Source: Deltaproteobacteria bacterium
GTDB taxonomy: Bacteria; Myxococcota; Kuafuiibacteriia; Kuafuiibacteriales; Kuafuiibacteriaceae
Length of the DNA: 64,000 bases
Assembly: GCA_011526105.1 (NCBI GenBank)
Contig: WYAZ01000081.1
Location: 44,590 to 108,589, forward strand
Direction: 5' to 3'
Below are positions 1 through 11,531 of this stretch, piece after piece (positions within the stretch are counted from its first letter, which is position 1; every line of letters begins with the position of its first letter). The notes under the pieces are model-generated. The model did not search any database, was not told the origin of the DNA, and was given only the letters and a program-made list of their open reading frames with translations. Position numbers and translations under genes: made by a program.

Positions 1-2
1 AT

Positions 3-2431
<2,429 letters not shown>

Positions 2432-2437
2432 GCGGGC

Positions 2438-3823
2438 TCACCGCCGCGGGCTGGCTCGGGGCCAGAGGTCCAGCCAGTTGACGGCTCCGGCCACGTTCAC
2501 GTCCCCTTCGACGTCCGCCACCACCAGGTCGTCGCCGGCCGTGTACAGGTATCGGCCCTTGCCACCCTGGCTCGGAGCCACCCGGTAGGGCGTCCGGCAG
2601 GAGCCGAGCTCTTCGTGCCATCGCCAGAGGAGGCCGTTTTGCACGCTGGCGACGAAGCCGCCTGCGTACGGCTGGATCGCACCCACGCCGTCGTTCACCG
2701 GGGCGCTGGCGAAGTGACCCCAGCTCGCCTCAGCCGAGTAGAGGCGGCCCCCCACGTCCCCGGCGAGCAGGCCGATGCCTTGGATGTAGCTCAAGGTCAC
2801 CACCCGGTCGTCTCCGCTGAGGGTGTAGGTAACGAAGGGCAAGAACGGGATGGTCTCCACCTTCAGGCTCCCGCGGGTCCACCGGGCCACCTCGTTCCAG
2901 CTCACGTGGAACGCGATGTCTTCCGGGCCCAGGTGGACGATGTTCGCGTTGGCGTTACGGCCTTCGGTTTGATCGTAGGGGTGTAGCTCCAGCGTCGCGA
3001 GGTGCTCGAAGCCGGGCCGGTGGAATCGAAAGAGATCGCCATCGCCCACTACCAGGTACACCGCGCCCGATGGATCGGGCCCGGCCAAGGCCATGACTAC
3101 GGCGTCAGCCCGCGCTTCGGCCCGCAGCATGGGCGCGGCGGTGGAAGAGAGGACGGTGCAGGTGGCTGTCGCCTCATCGATCGTGAACTCGGTGAGGGTA
3201 CGGCTGACGCCCCCGTACAGGTAGCGCCCACCGCCCAGGGGCAGCGCGACCGGGCCGCCTGAAGGGCAGTTGGTGGTGGGCACCGCCTCGGTACGACTGA
3301 CGAGATAGCTGATGGATGCGTGGGAGACCAAGAGTCGGCCGCTATCGAGCCGAGTCGCGAAGTTGGCGCGCCCCAGTCCGGGGAAGAGCACCCGATGATT
3401 CATGAACTGGGGGCAGCGGGTGCAGCGCGGGTGGTGGTCGGGCACGAGCTGCTCCAGCAACTCGGGTTCGAGGACGAAATCTTCGCCCATCGGTTCCCAG
3501 CTCCCGCCCGAGTTCAGAGTCAGGGCGAGCTCGGGCTCCACCGTGTGACAGCTCGCGCCAGGGGCGGCCCCGGTCGCGGCGCCGGAATGGAGGCGCAGGT
3601 CTTCGGGCGAGCGCGCCCAGCCGAGGAGCACGACGTTCTCCAGCGTGCCCTCGGCCAAGATCGCGTCGTCTCGCCCATACACCGTGGTGTGTCGGACCGA
3701 AGCCTCCACGTAGCTGAGGACGATGGTTTCGAGCTTGGCCGCGTCCGCCGGGAGCCCGACGAATGAGCTCGAGCTGCAGGCCTGGATGAGCCCGAGCAAA
3801 AGAAGCGATGGTCCCGCGCGCAC
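2438..3823 (-). CDS. Lipoprotein of unknown function, beta-propeller-like
   Basis: A 461-aa protein starting at a GTG, with a type II signal peptide: a hydrophobic stretch, then a cysteine at residue 16 (LIQAC), then serines. It is therefore predicted to be a membrane-anchored envelope lipoprotein. The mature part is beta-rich and repetitive, with segments such as LPLGGGRYLYGG and GKGRYLYTAGDDLV that look like propeller blades, and it contains several cysteines (CTRCPQ). I do not recognise a named family. The 6044 and 8580 genes encode lipoproteins of similar general design, possibly distant paralogues. It is convergent with parE, whose stop codon lies only 6 nt away. Confidence 0.6.
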   Translation of the reverse strand: MRAGPSLLLLGLIQACSSSSFVGLPADAAKLETIVLSYVEASVRHTTVYGRDDAILAEGTLENVVLLGWARSPEDLRLHSGAATGAAPGASCHTVEPELALTLNSGGSWEPMGEDFVLEPELLEQLVPDHHPRCTRCPQFMNHRVLFPGLGRANFATRLDSGRLLVSHASISYLVSRTEAVPTTNCPSGGPVALPLGGGRYLYGGVSRTLTEFTIDEATATCTVLSSTAAPMLRAEARADAVVMALAGPDPSGAVYLVVGDGDLFRFHRPGFEHLATLELHPYDQTEGRNANANIVHLGPEDIAFHVSWNEVARWTRGSLKVETIPFLPFVTYTLSGDDRVVTLSYIQGIGLLAGDVGGRLYSAEASWGHFASAPVNDGVGAIQPYAGGFVASVQNGLLWRWHEELGSCRTPYRVAPSQGGKGRYLYTAGDDLVVADVEGDVNVAGAVNWLDLWPRASPRR

Positions 3824-3949
3824 CTGCTCACTCTACCCGCGGGCCGCCGTAGGCGCCACGATGGGCGGCGCCGTCGGACCGGGTCGGCGGCGAAGGCGCT
3901 GGAGTCGACCGAGCTTTGGATGCCACCGGAAGCCGGGTAGGCTGGCCGC

Positions 3950-4945
3950 GTGAAAACGGCGTTTACCGAACAGGTGGGCATCGAAGTCCCGGTCATCTGC
4001 GGCGCGATGTACCCGTGCAGCAACCCCGAGCTCGTCGCGGCGGTGAGTGAAGCGGGGGCGATCGGCATCGTGCAGCCGATCTCCTTGGTCTACGTCCACC
4101 GCCACGAGTTCCGCGCCGGGCTTCAGCGCATTCGTGCCCTCACGAGCAAACCGGTCGGTTTCAACGCGCTCGTCGAGCAGTCCTCCAAGGTCTATCTCGA
4201 GCGCATGAAGCAGTGGGTCGACATCTCGCTGGAGGAAGGAATCCGCTTCTTTGTGACCGCGCTCGGCAATCCGAGGTGGGTCGTGGACAAGGTCCACGCG
4301 GCGGGGGGCATCGTCTACCATGACGTGACCGAGCGCCGCTTTGCCGACAAGGCGATCGATGAGGGGGTCGACGGGCTGATCTGCGTCAACAATCGAGCGG
4401 GCGGGCACGCCGGCAAGAAGAGCCCCGAGGCGCTCTACGAAGAACTCGCGTCCCTCGGCAAGCCGCTGGTCGCTGCGGGTGGCGTCGGAGGGCCGAGCGA
4501 CCTCGTCCGGGTCATGAAGCTCGGCTACGCGGGGGCTCAGCTCGGTACTCGCTTCATCGCGACCGAGGAGTGCCGAGCTCATGCTGACTACAAGGCGGCG
4601 ATCCTCTCCGCCAAGGAGCGAGACATCGTGCTGACCGACAAGATCTCGGGGGTTCCGGTCAGCGTGATCAACACACCGTATGTGCAGAGCGTCGGAACCA
4701 TGGCCGGCCCGATCGCGCGCCGCCTCCTTCGGGGACCGCGCACCAAGCACTGGATGCGGACCTTCTATACGCTCCGCTCGATCCGCTCGCTCAAGAAGGC
4801 CTCTCTCGAAGGGGGGCGGTACCACGACTATTGGCAGGCAGGAAAGAGCGTCGAGAGCATCAACGAGATCGTGCCCGCGGCCCAGGTCGTACGCGAGCTG
4901 GCCGCGGCGATCGATGCGGGCCTCTCCTCCGCCTTCGCAGGATGA
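3950..4945 (+). CDS. Nitronate monooxygenase family flavoprotein
   Basis: A 331-aa TIM-barrel FMN enzyme of the 2-nitropropane dioxygenase/nitronate monooxygenase family. These enzymes oxidise alkyl nitronates, or serve as FMN-dependent enoyl reductases in related subfamilies. Visible marks are the N-terminal P-V-I-C-G-A-M-Y segment, the NNRAGGHAG motif with the expected catalytic His at residue 153, and the phosphate-binding AAGGVGGPSD followed by GYAGAQLGTRF. Length and motif order suit the family. The start is ATG- or GTG-type: the codon at 3950 is GTG and the Lys-Thr-Ala N-terminus begins directly before the barrel. It is monocistronic. A perfect hairpin lies between it and the convergent gene downstream. 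The exact substrate cannot be read from the sequence. Confidence 0.82.
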   Translation: MKTAFTEQVGIEVPVICGAMYPCSNPELVAAVSEAGAIGIVQPISLVYVHRHEFRAGLQRIRALTSKPVGFNALVEQSSKVYLERMKQWVDISLEEGIRFFVTALGNPRWVVDKVHAAGGIVYHDVTERRFADKAIDEGVDGLICVNNRAGGHAGKKSPEALYEELASLGKPLVAAGGVGGPSDLVRVMKLGYAGAQLGTRFIATEECRAHADYKAAILSAKERDIVLTDKISGVPVSVINTPYVQSVGTMAGPIARRLLRGPRTKHWMRTFYTLRSIRSLKKASLEGGRYHDYWQAGKSVESINEIVPAAQVVRELAAAIDAGLSSAFAG

Positions 4946-4973
4946 GCGCCCGCGACGGCGCATGCCGCCGAGC

Positions 4974-4991
4974 TGTCCCCGTGTCGGGACA
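4974..4991. terminator. Hairpin between convergent genes
   Basis: A perfect inverted repeat, TGTCCC, 6-nt loop, GGGACA, fills the short gap between the nitronate monooxygenase stop and the stop of the convergent membrane lipoprotein gene. There is no T-tract, so it would be a weak or Rho-assisted bidirectional terminator at best. Confidence 0.4.
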
Positions 4992-5885
4992 CTAGAACTT
5001 CGGAAATGGCCGAGTCCTCCAGACTTCAACCACGTGTTCCTTCTCCGCGCGGAGCTCGTCGGTGACCAGGCAGGCTTGCACTTGGCTTTCGGCCCGCTTG
5101 AGCATCATGCTCGCGCCGAGCACCACGACGTACGCAACGACGACCGGCCCAGCGTCCGCCCAAGTTAGGTGCCCGGCGATGGAGCCCCAGGCAAAGACGA
5201 GGTTGGGCGCGACGAGAACCACGATCTGAACGAGCGCGCCGTACATCGAGCGTGCCGCGACACGTTTGAAGTGATTCATGTCACTCTCGGACTGTATCCG
5301 CCTCACCTTCGAGCTGAAGCCGTACATGGATGGGAAGGCGGTGAGCACGTTGAGCAGACCGAGGCCGATCAGCCCGAGCAGCAGCATGAGCAGCGGTGCG
5401 GATCCCGATGGCTCTCCCTTGAGAAACAGCAAGGCGGCTGGCTCCCCGGGCCTCAACTTCGAACGGTCGAGCACCAAGAGGCTGAGCGTGTATGCGGAGC
5501 GTTCCCACATCTGCACGCTGCTCCCCATCAGCGAACGCGCCGTGGTGGGTGGACCATGCTCGAGCTCGAGCTCGGCGACGATCTCCCGGATGGTCGCCGT
5601 TTCATCGTAGGTCGCGCCGTAGGTGCCCAGCCGACCCTCGCGGAAGACGAAGTACTCGCGAAGCATTCCGTCGTCGGCTGCGCGATCGAACATCTCCGAC
5701 TCCGCGACGTCGCCGAGTTCTTCGCCGACCGGACCGTCGTCCTCGATGGACTCGACCTCTCGAAGGTCGGGATGGAGCGCGCGTACGGAATCGAGATCCA
5801 TGCCGAGGTGGATCTCGCCCCGGCGAGGTCCAGGGTCGGAACTGCAGGCGGTGAGCAATATGAGTGGGAGATAGTGATGGCGCAT
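4992..5885 (-). CDS. Membrane-anchored lipoprotein of unknown function
   Basis: A 297-aa protein beginning at ATG 5885 (MRHHYLPL). I chose this start because it directly precedes a lipoprotein signal (ILLTAC, cysteine near residue 14); the frame stays open upstream but there shows only Arg-rich shadow sequence. Residues about 20-150 form an acidic soluble domain (EIHLGMDLDSVRALHPDL), reminiscent of secreted domains that start with a GM-x-x-x-x-V motif. Three hydrophobic segments follow: APLLMLLLGLIGLGLLNV, YGALVQIVVLVAPNLVF and VVVAYVVVLGASMML. The arrangement is a periplasmic domain tethered to a small membrane domain. No family was recognised. Confidence 0.6.
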   Translation of the reverse strand: MRHHYLPLILLTACSSDPGPRRGEIHLGMDLDSVRALHPDLREVESIEDDGPVGEELGDVAESEMFDRAADDGMLREYFVFREGRLGTYGATYDETATIREIVAELELEHGPPTTARSLMGSSVQMWERSAYTLSLLVLDRSKLRPGEPAALLFLKGEPSGSAPLLMLLLGLIGLGLLNVLTAFPSMYGFSSKVRRIQSESDMNHFKRVAARSMYGALVQIVVLVAPNLVFAWGSIAGHLTWADAGPVVVAYVVVLGASMMLKRAESQVQACLVTDELRAEKEHVVEVWRTRPFPKF

Positions 5886-6043
5886 GACTCGAGCCTGTTC
5901 CCTAATACCACCGGGAGGCGCGCGACGAAAACGAGGCGGGACGAGGCGACCCGGCCTCGGATCCTGCCTGCGCGCGCGGCGAGCGAGCAGGTGCTCCTCT
6001 CGGCCCAGGGGGCTCGCGCGCAGCCTCCCCTCCGAGGCAAGAT

Positions 6044-7618
6044 GTGGACAGCTTGAGGGGCGAACAACACTCACGATGGCTGCTCGCTGCCTTGCTGTCC
6101 CCGGCCTGCGCCGAACCTTCAAAGGTGTTCGCTCTGCTCGAGACCGACGCTCGTTACGGCTTCTTCGCATACTTCGATGACTCCGGGGCATCGATGGGGG
6201 TGCAGGATCCAATTCTGATGCCGCGGGGCCAGGTCATCGGTGATTCGCCGATCGAGCTGGTGCTCGAAGAGCAGACGGCCAGCGTTGCGTTTCTCGGACT
6301 CTCCGAAGCGGCTCTGGATGCTAGCGTCCCGCTGCTCGCGGAGTCTCCCGAACGCCTCACTGTGAGCGCTGAGCCGTGGAGCTGTCCCGCTCACCGCCTC
6401 GAGCACGCGATGGCCACGATTCGGATGCCGCCGCCGGAGGATGCCGCCGCCTTTCGATACGCAGTGGGTGATGCTGGCTTTGTGCCGGCGGTTCGGAGCG
6501 AGCTTCCGTCGTTCAAACAGCTCGTGCTCGGCTTCCCCGTGGACTTCGAGCGCTGCGCACCCGACACCGGGGCTCTCGGTGCGTTCTCCGAACTGCCGGA
6601 AATCCTGCCGGGGGACGCGACCATCGCGGGGCTCCCGATCTCGCGCTCGGAGCTCGCCTTCGACGTGAGCGCCCGCATCGGGAACCGACTTCTGGTAGCA
6701 ACGAACTCGGCGCTGTTCCTCTTCGAGAAGGGAGGCGTCTACATCGACGATCCCAGCCATGCCATGCGCCTTCCGGACGAGGGTCCGGGCGTGAGTTCGA
6801 TCTCGATCGATCGCCGGCCCGGGCTCGAAGCTCGGCGCTTCTTCCTGTCCGGAGGACCGCGGGAGGAATCCGGCATCATCCACGAACTCGTGCTCGACGC
6901 CGAAGGCTTCCATCTCGTCGCCACCACGACCTTCGCCGAGACGCTCAACGGCATCCTCGTCGACTCGGAGGGTCGGGTCATTGCGGGCGGCGAGCGTGGT
7001 CTGGTGCTCACTCGGGCGCTGGACGCGAGTGGCTTCGAAACGCAGCGCGTCACAGGGAGAGCTCAGGTGGTGATCGAGTCCCCGGACCGGCGCCGTCCCC
7101 ATCTGATCGGCTCCGACAGTCTCTTCGTCGGCGACGCCTTCGCCCAGGTCTTCGACCGCTTCGGGTTCAACGACACGACGATCTCCACCCTGGAGATTCG
7201 CTCCTTGGCCGTCCGCCGCACCGAGACTCGGCTGGAAGTCTGGGCCGGCGGCAGACCGGGCGTCCTGGGGATGACGCAGCTCGACGGTCCGATTCGGCTC
7301 ATGCGAATCGACGTGGGCTCCGAGCTGCTCGGCTGCACGGCAGGCCCCCAAGCCTGCGGTGAGACGAGTCTCACGCCTATCGTGCGAGCGCTCGCTGCGC
7401 ACCAGGGTGAAACGGCGGACTGGATCTTCGCCCTCGTCGCCGGATGCAAGGACGGAGTGCTCGTGATTGAACCACGGGCCGGCTGCGCCCGCCGCATCGG
7501 CCTCCCGCCCGGTCGGACCCCGGGGCCGATTGAACTACGGGGCTTGGAGCTCTCGGAGGGCTGGCTCACCGCGGTCGCAGGCGGAGGGCGAGTGTACGAG
7601 CTTCGGCTTCCTGACTGA
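6044..7618 (+). CDS. Lipoprotein of unknown function, propeller-like
   Basis: A 524-aa protein beginning at GTG 6044, with a short basic N-terminus, a hydrophobic core and a lipobox-like LLSPAC (cysteine near residue 22). It is predicted to be exported and lipid-anchored. The N-terminal 200 residues include two cysteine-containing segments (PWSCPAHR, DFERCAPD). The rest is a repetitive beta-rich region with motifs such as GNRLLVATNSALFLFEKGG and VIAGGERGLVLTRA, which resemble propeller blades. No family is recognised. Design and location suggest a relationship to the 2438 and 8580 lipoproteins. It is divergent from the 4992 gene, with about 160 nt between the starts. Confidence 0.55.
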   Translation: MDSLRGEQHSRWLLAALLSPACAEPSKVFALLETDARYGFFAYFDDSGASMGVQDPILMPRGQVIGDSPIELVLEEQTASVAFLGLSEAALDASVPLLAESPERLTVSAEPWSCPAHRLEHAMATIRMPPPEDAAAFRYAVGDAGFVPAVRSELPSFKQLVLGFPVDFERCAPDTGALGAFSELPEILPGDATIAGLPISRSELAFDVSARIGNRLLVATNSALFLFEKGGVYIDDPSHAMRLPDEGPGVSSISIDRRPGLEARRFFLSGGPREESGIIHELVLDAEGFHLVATTTFAETLNGILVDSEGRVIAGGERGLVLTRALDASGFETQRVTGRAQVVIESPDRRRPHLIGSDSLFVGDAFAQVFDRFGFNDTTISTLEIRSLAVRRTETRLEVWAGGRPGVLGMTQLDGPIRLMRIDVGSELLGCTAGPQACGETSLTPIVRALAAHQGETADWIFALVAGCKDGVLVIEPRAGCARRIGLPPGRTPGPIELRGLELSEGWLTAVAGGGRVYELRLPD

Positions 7619-7663
7619 GGTGGTGCCGAGATACGGAAGTCCGGCGCGACGACGCGGCTTGGG

Positions 7664-8536
7664 CTACGGCGCTCTGCGCGCGGTCATCACGATATACCCC
7701 CCGAAGCGCCCCCACCCGAACGACATGTCGCGCAGGGCTGAGTAGAGATCCTGCAGGTACTCCGGCCCCAGCGCCGCTTCGATCTCCTCGGCGTGCTCTT
7801 TCGCGTTCAGGCCCCAATGTTCGAGGGTGGGCTCCACTTGGCGCGAGACGTCTTCGATCTCGATGTCCACGAAGCCTGAGTCTTCCGCGGCTTCGACGTA
7901 TTGCCGGTAGTGCGTCATTTTCGTGGAGCCGAAGGCGCGGTGCATGGTCTCGAAGGCGGCCTCTCTCATGCGAGCTGCCTCCGCGGCGGAGTGCCCAAGG
8001 AGCACGTAGCGCATGAGCGCGCCCTGCTCGCTCTCCATCGAGCCCACGAGGCAGACGTCGCAGAGCGCGAGCCGACCGTTCGGTCGCAACACGCGAGCGC
8101 ACTCCGAGAACAGCGCCTGCTTGTCCGGCATTAGGTGTGTCGACTCGAGTGAGAAGACGCGGTCGAAGCTCTCCGCTGGCAGGCGATTGTCCATCGCATC
8201 GGCGAGAACGAACCGAGCGCGGCCTTCGAGGCCCGCTTCACGCGCGCGGCGCTCTGCCTCGCCAAGTCCCACGCGGCTGGTGGAGATGCCGGTGACCCGA
8301 CACTCGGCTTCGCGTGCGAGATACAGAGCGGCGGTCCCGATGCCGCAGCCCACGTCGAGGACCTCGTCTCCGGGGCTCAGCTCGGCCTTCTCCCGCAGGT
8401 GCTGGGTCAGGGCCAAAGTCGCGGTGGCGAGGCTATCGCTGGGCTCGTGAAACAACCCGAAGTGGAGATCTTCACCCATGACCCATTGTGCCCAGGCGTG
8501 GGTGACCTCGTCATAGTGGCGCTCGGCGCGGTTCAC
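7664..8536 (-). CDS. Class I SAM-dependent methyltransferase
   Basis: A 290-aa methyltransferase. The SAM-binding glycine motif is clear (VLDVGCGIGTAALYLA, residues about 58-73), followed by the acidic motif II region, FVLADAMDNRLP, and an ESTHLMPDK segment. The N-terminal helix pair (HYDEVTHAWAQWVMGEDLHFG) and overall length resemble small-molecule C/N/O-methyltransferases of the UbiE, cyclopropane or sarcosine/dimethylglycine type. No neighbour gives the substrate; it stands alone between two lipoprotein genes. The start ATG 8536 gives a natural N-terminus. Confidence 0.8.
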   Translation of the reverse strand: MNRAERHYDEVTHAWAQWVMGEDLHFGLFHEPSDSLATATLALTQHLREKAELSPGDEVLDVGCGIGTAALYLAREAECRVTGISTSRVGLGEAERRAREAGLEGRARFVLADAMDNRLPAESFDRVFSLESTHLMPDKQALFSECARVLRPNGRLALCDVCLVGSMESEQGALMRYVLLGHSAAEAARMREAAFETMHRAFGSTKMTHYRQYVEAAEDSGFVDIEIEDVSRQVEPTLEHWGLNAKEHAEEIEAALGPEYLQDLYSALRDMSFGWGRFGGYIVMTARRAP

Positions 8537-8579
8537 GCCGCATTCTAGCTCGAAGCGCCGATCCTGCCCACCTCGGTCG

Positions 8580-9458
8580 ATGGCCCTGGCGGAGCGCGCG
8601 CGCTATGCTGCGCGTGTGCGGTTCGAGAGCGCCAAGCGGCCTGCTGGGGCGAAGCGACTCGGCCTTCTCGCGCTGCTCTGCGCCTGCGGTTCCGGGGACT
8701 CGAGCCTGGGGCTCGCGCCACCCGAGTCAGCACGTGCATGGGGCGCGTTCGCGCTCGAGGACCGAAGCTTCATCGCTTCCACAGAGCTCATGCCGGCCGG
8801 CGAGCCTCTCGAGCTGGAGGCGGACTCTGACCGCGAGGCCTTCGTCGTCGCGTGGACCGAGTTCGGGCTGCGCGGTCCGATACCCTCGCCGCGGGCCGAC
8901 GACCCGCTCCGACGGGCCGCGGCGGGCGAACTCGCCCTGCCCGCCCCCATGGCGGCCTGGCGCCTGGACGGCGAGTCCTTCGAGCCGGAGAAGCCGAGCA
9001 GTCTGCCGCCGCTGACTCGGCGGGCTCAGAACGAAGGCTGCGAGGCCCTCACTTCGCAGGCGGCCTTTGTCGACTCGTTGTGTAGTGAGCTGCGCTGCGC
9101 GCCGCGGGCGGAGTGGGATGGCTGCGTCGCACGCCTCCCCCCGGGGCTTTGCACCTTCAACAGGGGCGTCACGCTGGGTGTCTCCCCAGAAGGCGTAGCC
9201 TTGCCCACCGTCGTGCTTCCCAATGTGTTTGGCCCCGGCAAAGGCCTGGCCGCGCTCGGCTATATCGAGGGCGAAGGGGCGGCACGCCGGCACAAGCTCG
9301 CGATCGCCCCGTTTGACGGCTCGGGGCCGAGGCTCGGGCTCGGACGCCTCGACCTCGGGGAGGGCGTGATCTCGCAGCTCGTGGATGACGGACGTGGCCA
9401 CGCGATCGCCCTCCTGCCCTGGACCGGTGAGCTGCTCCGGATTCGCCCCGAGCCTTGA
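8580..9458 (+). CDS. Lipoprotein of unknown function
   Basis: An open frame of 292 codons from ATG 8580. A GTG at 8616 would give a more typical signal peptide (VRFESAKRPAGAKRLGLLALLCACGSG). The lipobox is LLCAC followed by GSGDSS. The mature protein has a compact domain with four or more cysteines (NEGCEAL, DSLCSELRCAPR, GLCTF), so disulfides are likely in the envelope. It then has a beta-rich end (LGLGRLDLGEGVISQLV, HAIALLPWTGELLRI) resembling part of a propeller. It looks like a shorter relative of the 6044 protein. I do not know its function. Confidence 0.5.
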   Translation: MALAERARYAARVRFESAKRPAGAKRLGLLALLCACGSGDSSLGLAPPESARAWGAFALEDRSFIASTELMPAGEPLELEADSDREAFVVAWTEFGLRGPIPSPRADDPLRRAAAGELALPAPMAAWRLDGESFEPEKPSSLPPLTRRAQNEGCEALTSQAAFVDSLCSELRCAPRAEWDGCVARLPPGLCTFNRGVTLGVSPEGVALPTVVLPNVFGPGKGLAALGYIEGEGAARRHKLAIAPFDGSGPRLGLGRLDLGEGVISQLVDDGRGHAIALLPWTGELLRIRPEP

Positions 9459-9470
9459 GCGAGAGCCCCG

Positions 9471-11084
9471 CTATTGGGTGCGGCACAAACTCGGGCGCAA
9501 GACCGGCGAGGTCCCCGAAAGATCGGTCACGCTGGCCATGCTCGTGATGGGGTCCCAGATGACCCGCGCCGCCTCCCACAGCTCTCCGGAGGCGAGCGCA
9601 TAGCCGGGCCCGCTCTCGGGCACGGTGGCGACGACCACGCCGCGCACCCGCACTTCGACCCGCACGTTCGTGGGGACGCCCACGCTGCGACTGTCACAGT
9701 AGTGGGCGTACACGAGATACGCCCCGTTGCTCTGTGGAAAGTCCATGCTCACGATCTCGGGTCCTCGGGCCTCGACCACGTCGATGTCGAGGCTCGGATC
9801 ATCCAGCTCGGTCTCCGGGCGGTTCCAGTTCGGCGCGCGATTATAGGTGCTGCAGTCGCTGCCGGTGGAGGTCCGCGCTTGTCGGTTGCCGTAGTCACCC
9901 ACGATCCCACCGGGCCGCACGAAGTGCAGATCCACGTCGGTTGCGAGGTCCCAGCGCAGGAAGACCTCGAGGTCCTTCGGCGCGATGAGGACGTGGCTCT
10001 CCGGCGTATCGAAGCTCTCGAGCCCGCGTGCGTCCTTGACGATGAGGCGCAGATCGTACGAGCCGGTCTGATCGATCTCGAGGTCCCCGGTGGCGCTGCG
10101 GCGGAGTTGGCGGTCTTCGGTCGAGTGAAAGACCGCCGCCGAGGAACCCGCCGGCCGTTGCACCAGCACCCATCGGTAGCTGTCGAGGGGCCGCGCTTCG
10201 GGATCGGCGCTGTCGCGTCCATCGAGCCCTACGCGATCTCGGAGCCCGAGCGTGGTACGCCGGACGCGCTCGCGACCGTCACAACCCACCTGCCCGAACT
10301 CGGTCTTGCAGCCCCAGGCCACCGCGAGAGGGGCGAGGTTGGCCATGGCCCGGACCGGCACCGAGAGGCGGGGCTCGTCCTCGTCGTTGGAGTCGATGGT
10401 CAGGACCCCGGTATCCCGGCCGAGATCCGCGGGCGAGTAGCGGAAGCTCACCGTGGTGGAGGTCTGCGCCGGCACCGTGACCTGGGCGAAGGAGGTCTCG
10501 AAACGCAGGTCCACGGAGGTGGAGGTGAAGACGAGACGCGAGATGACCAAGGGGTCGCCGCCGGTGTTTCGGATCTCGAGAGGACGCCGGGCGACGGTCC
10601 CTTCGTCGACCACCCCGAAGTCGATCTCGGCCGGAAAGACCTCGATGTTCCGGATGCCACCCACCCCTGAGAGCGGGATGGCGAGCTCGGGCTCGGCCGG
10701 ATCGTTGGAGAGCACGAACAGGGTGCCGGTGTATTCCACCTTGGGCGCGGCCGGGATGAACGAGAGGACCAGCGGCTGGGTCGCGGCCGCGGCCACCCCC
10801 TCCGGCGCCTGGTGGACCTCGAAGATCCCACTGTCGGGCTCGAAGCGAAATCCGGTGAGCAGTAAGCGCGCCGTCCCCTGGTTCTTCACGGTGAGGGTGA
10901 GCAGGTTGTCTCGATCCACGACCCCCACGCCGAAGTCGGCGCGTTCGGGCTCGACTTCGATCCGGGGCTGGAACTCCGAAAGGGTGTCGTCGCCACAGGC
11001 GGCGAGCAAGCTCAGGAACACCCAAGACGCCCCGAGAGCCAGGCGGCGGCACCCCCTCCGTCGTTCGTGGCTACGACCCTTCAT
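9471..11084 (-). CDS. Lipoprotein with two ASH/choice-of-anchor domains
   Basis: A 537-aa exported lipoprotein with a long basic N-terminus, a hydrophobic stretch and lipobox LLAACGDD. Residues about 40-140 and 145-245 are two copies of an ASPM-SPD2-Hydin-like beta-sandwich (choice-of-anchor D type), shown by the paired phrases ADFGVGVVDRDN/TVKNQGTARLLL and IDFGVVDEGTVARR/IRNTGGDPLVI. A PKD-like segment follows (SYRWVLVQRPAGSSA, YDLRLIVKDARGLES). The C-terminal domain (VFLRWDLATDVDLHFVRPGG) has the DVDLH motif of a family common in myxobacterial lipoproteins. It is likely a surface or periplasmic structural or adhesive protein. Confidence 0.72.
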   Translation of the reverse strand: MKGRSHERRRGCRRLALGASWVFLSLLAACGDDTLSEFQPRIEVEPERADFGVGVVDRDNLLTLTVKNQGTARLLLTGFRFEPDSGIFEVHQAPEGVAAAATQPLVLSFIPAAPKVEYTGTLFVLSNDPAEPELAIPLSGVGGIRNIEVFPAEIDFGVVDEGTVARRPLEIRNTGGDPLVISRLVFTSTSVDLRFETSFAQVTVPAQTSTTVSFRYSPADLGRDTGVLTIDSNDEDEPRLSVPVRAMANLAPLAVAWGCKTEFGQVGCDGRERVRRTTLGLRDRVGLDGRDSADPEARPLDSYRWVLVQRPAGSSAAVFHSTEDRQLRRSATGDLEIDQTGSYDLRLIVKDARGLESFDTPESHVLIAPKDLEVFLRWDLATDVDLHFVRPGGIVGDYGNRQARTSTGSDCSTYNRAPNWNRPETELDDPSLDIDVVEARGPEIVSMDFPQSNGAYLVYAHYCDSRSVGVPTNVRVEVRVRGVVVATVPESGPGYALASGELWEAARVIWDPITSMASVTDLSGTSPVLRPSLCRTQ

Positions 11085-11170
11085 GCCTCTTCCTCTACCC
11101 TCGTCCTCGGCGGTCCGGCCATCGGACGTGGCGCGGCTTACTCAGAAGAGAGTACCAAGGGGGTGCCTTC

Positions 11171-11199
11171 TTGACACCACCTCCTATCGGGGCCAACAT
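11171..11199 (+). promoter_or_regulatory. Candidate sigma-70 promoter of the small RHH gene
   Basis: TTGACA at 11171-11176 is followed after 17 nt by CAACAT at 11194-11199. The -35 is perfect and the -10 is weak. It sits about 50 nt upstream of the TIGR04563-like gene, in the right orientation. Confidence 0.4.
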
Positions 11200-11248
11200 C
11201 CGCCCCGGTTCTACAAGGCACTGACTGAAAAGGCGGAACGAGAATTTC

Positions 11249-11449
11249 ATGGCGAACACCGACAAGCGCAAGCAATCCCTTTACTTCCCTGAGGACATGC
11301 TCAAGGAGATTCAGGACGAGGCGAACCGCCAGGACCGATCGCTCTCTTGGATCGTGCAACAGGCTTGGCGCATCGCTCGCACCGAGATCATACGCTTTCC
11401 GTCCGTGAATGACGTGCTCGGCAACAGCTCGGACGAAGCCGACAACTAG
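11249..11449 (+). CDS. Small TIGR04563-type ribbon-helix-helix protein
   Basis: A 66-aa protein. Residues 6-45 fit a ribbon-helix-helix: the strand KRKQSLYFPED, then helix MLKEIQDEANRQ, then DRSLSWIVQQAWRIAR. This is close to what I recall of the TIGR04563 family of short myxobacterial proteins. RHH proteins bind DNA as dimers through the strand, so a regulatory role is likely but the target is unknown. A perfect -35 hexamer lies upstream and a strong hairpin with a T-run downstream, so the gene looks like an independent transcription unit. Confidence 0.75.
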   Translation: MANTDKRKQSLYFPEDMLKEIQDEANRQDRSLSWIVQQAWRIARTEIIRFPSVNDVLGNSSDEADN

Positions 11450-11491
11450 GGGCTCGGCGCACACGCGTCGCGCGCTGTCTGGTCGAACATG

Positions 11492-11525
11492 AGCCAGGGC
11501 CGCCTCGAAAGGTGCCCTGGCTTTT
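11492..11525 (+). terminator. Intrinsic terminator
   Basis: Perfect 9-bp inverted repeat, AGCCAGGGC at 11492-11500 and GCCCTGGCT at 11514-11522, followed by TTT. It lies 42 nt after the small RHH gene and just before the stop of the convergent LEA14-like gene, so it may act on both strands. Confidence 0.7.
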
Positions 11526-11531
11526 CTGCGT

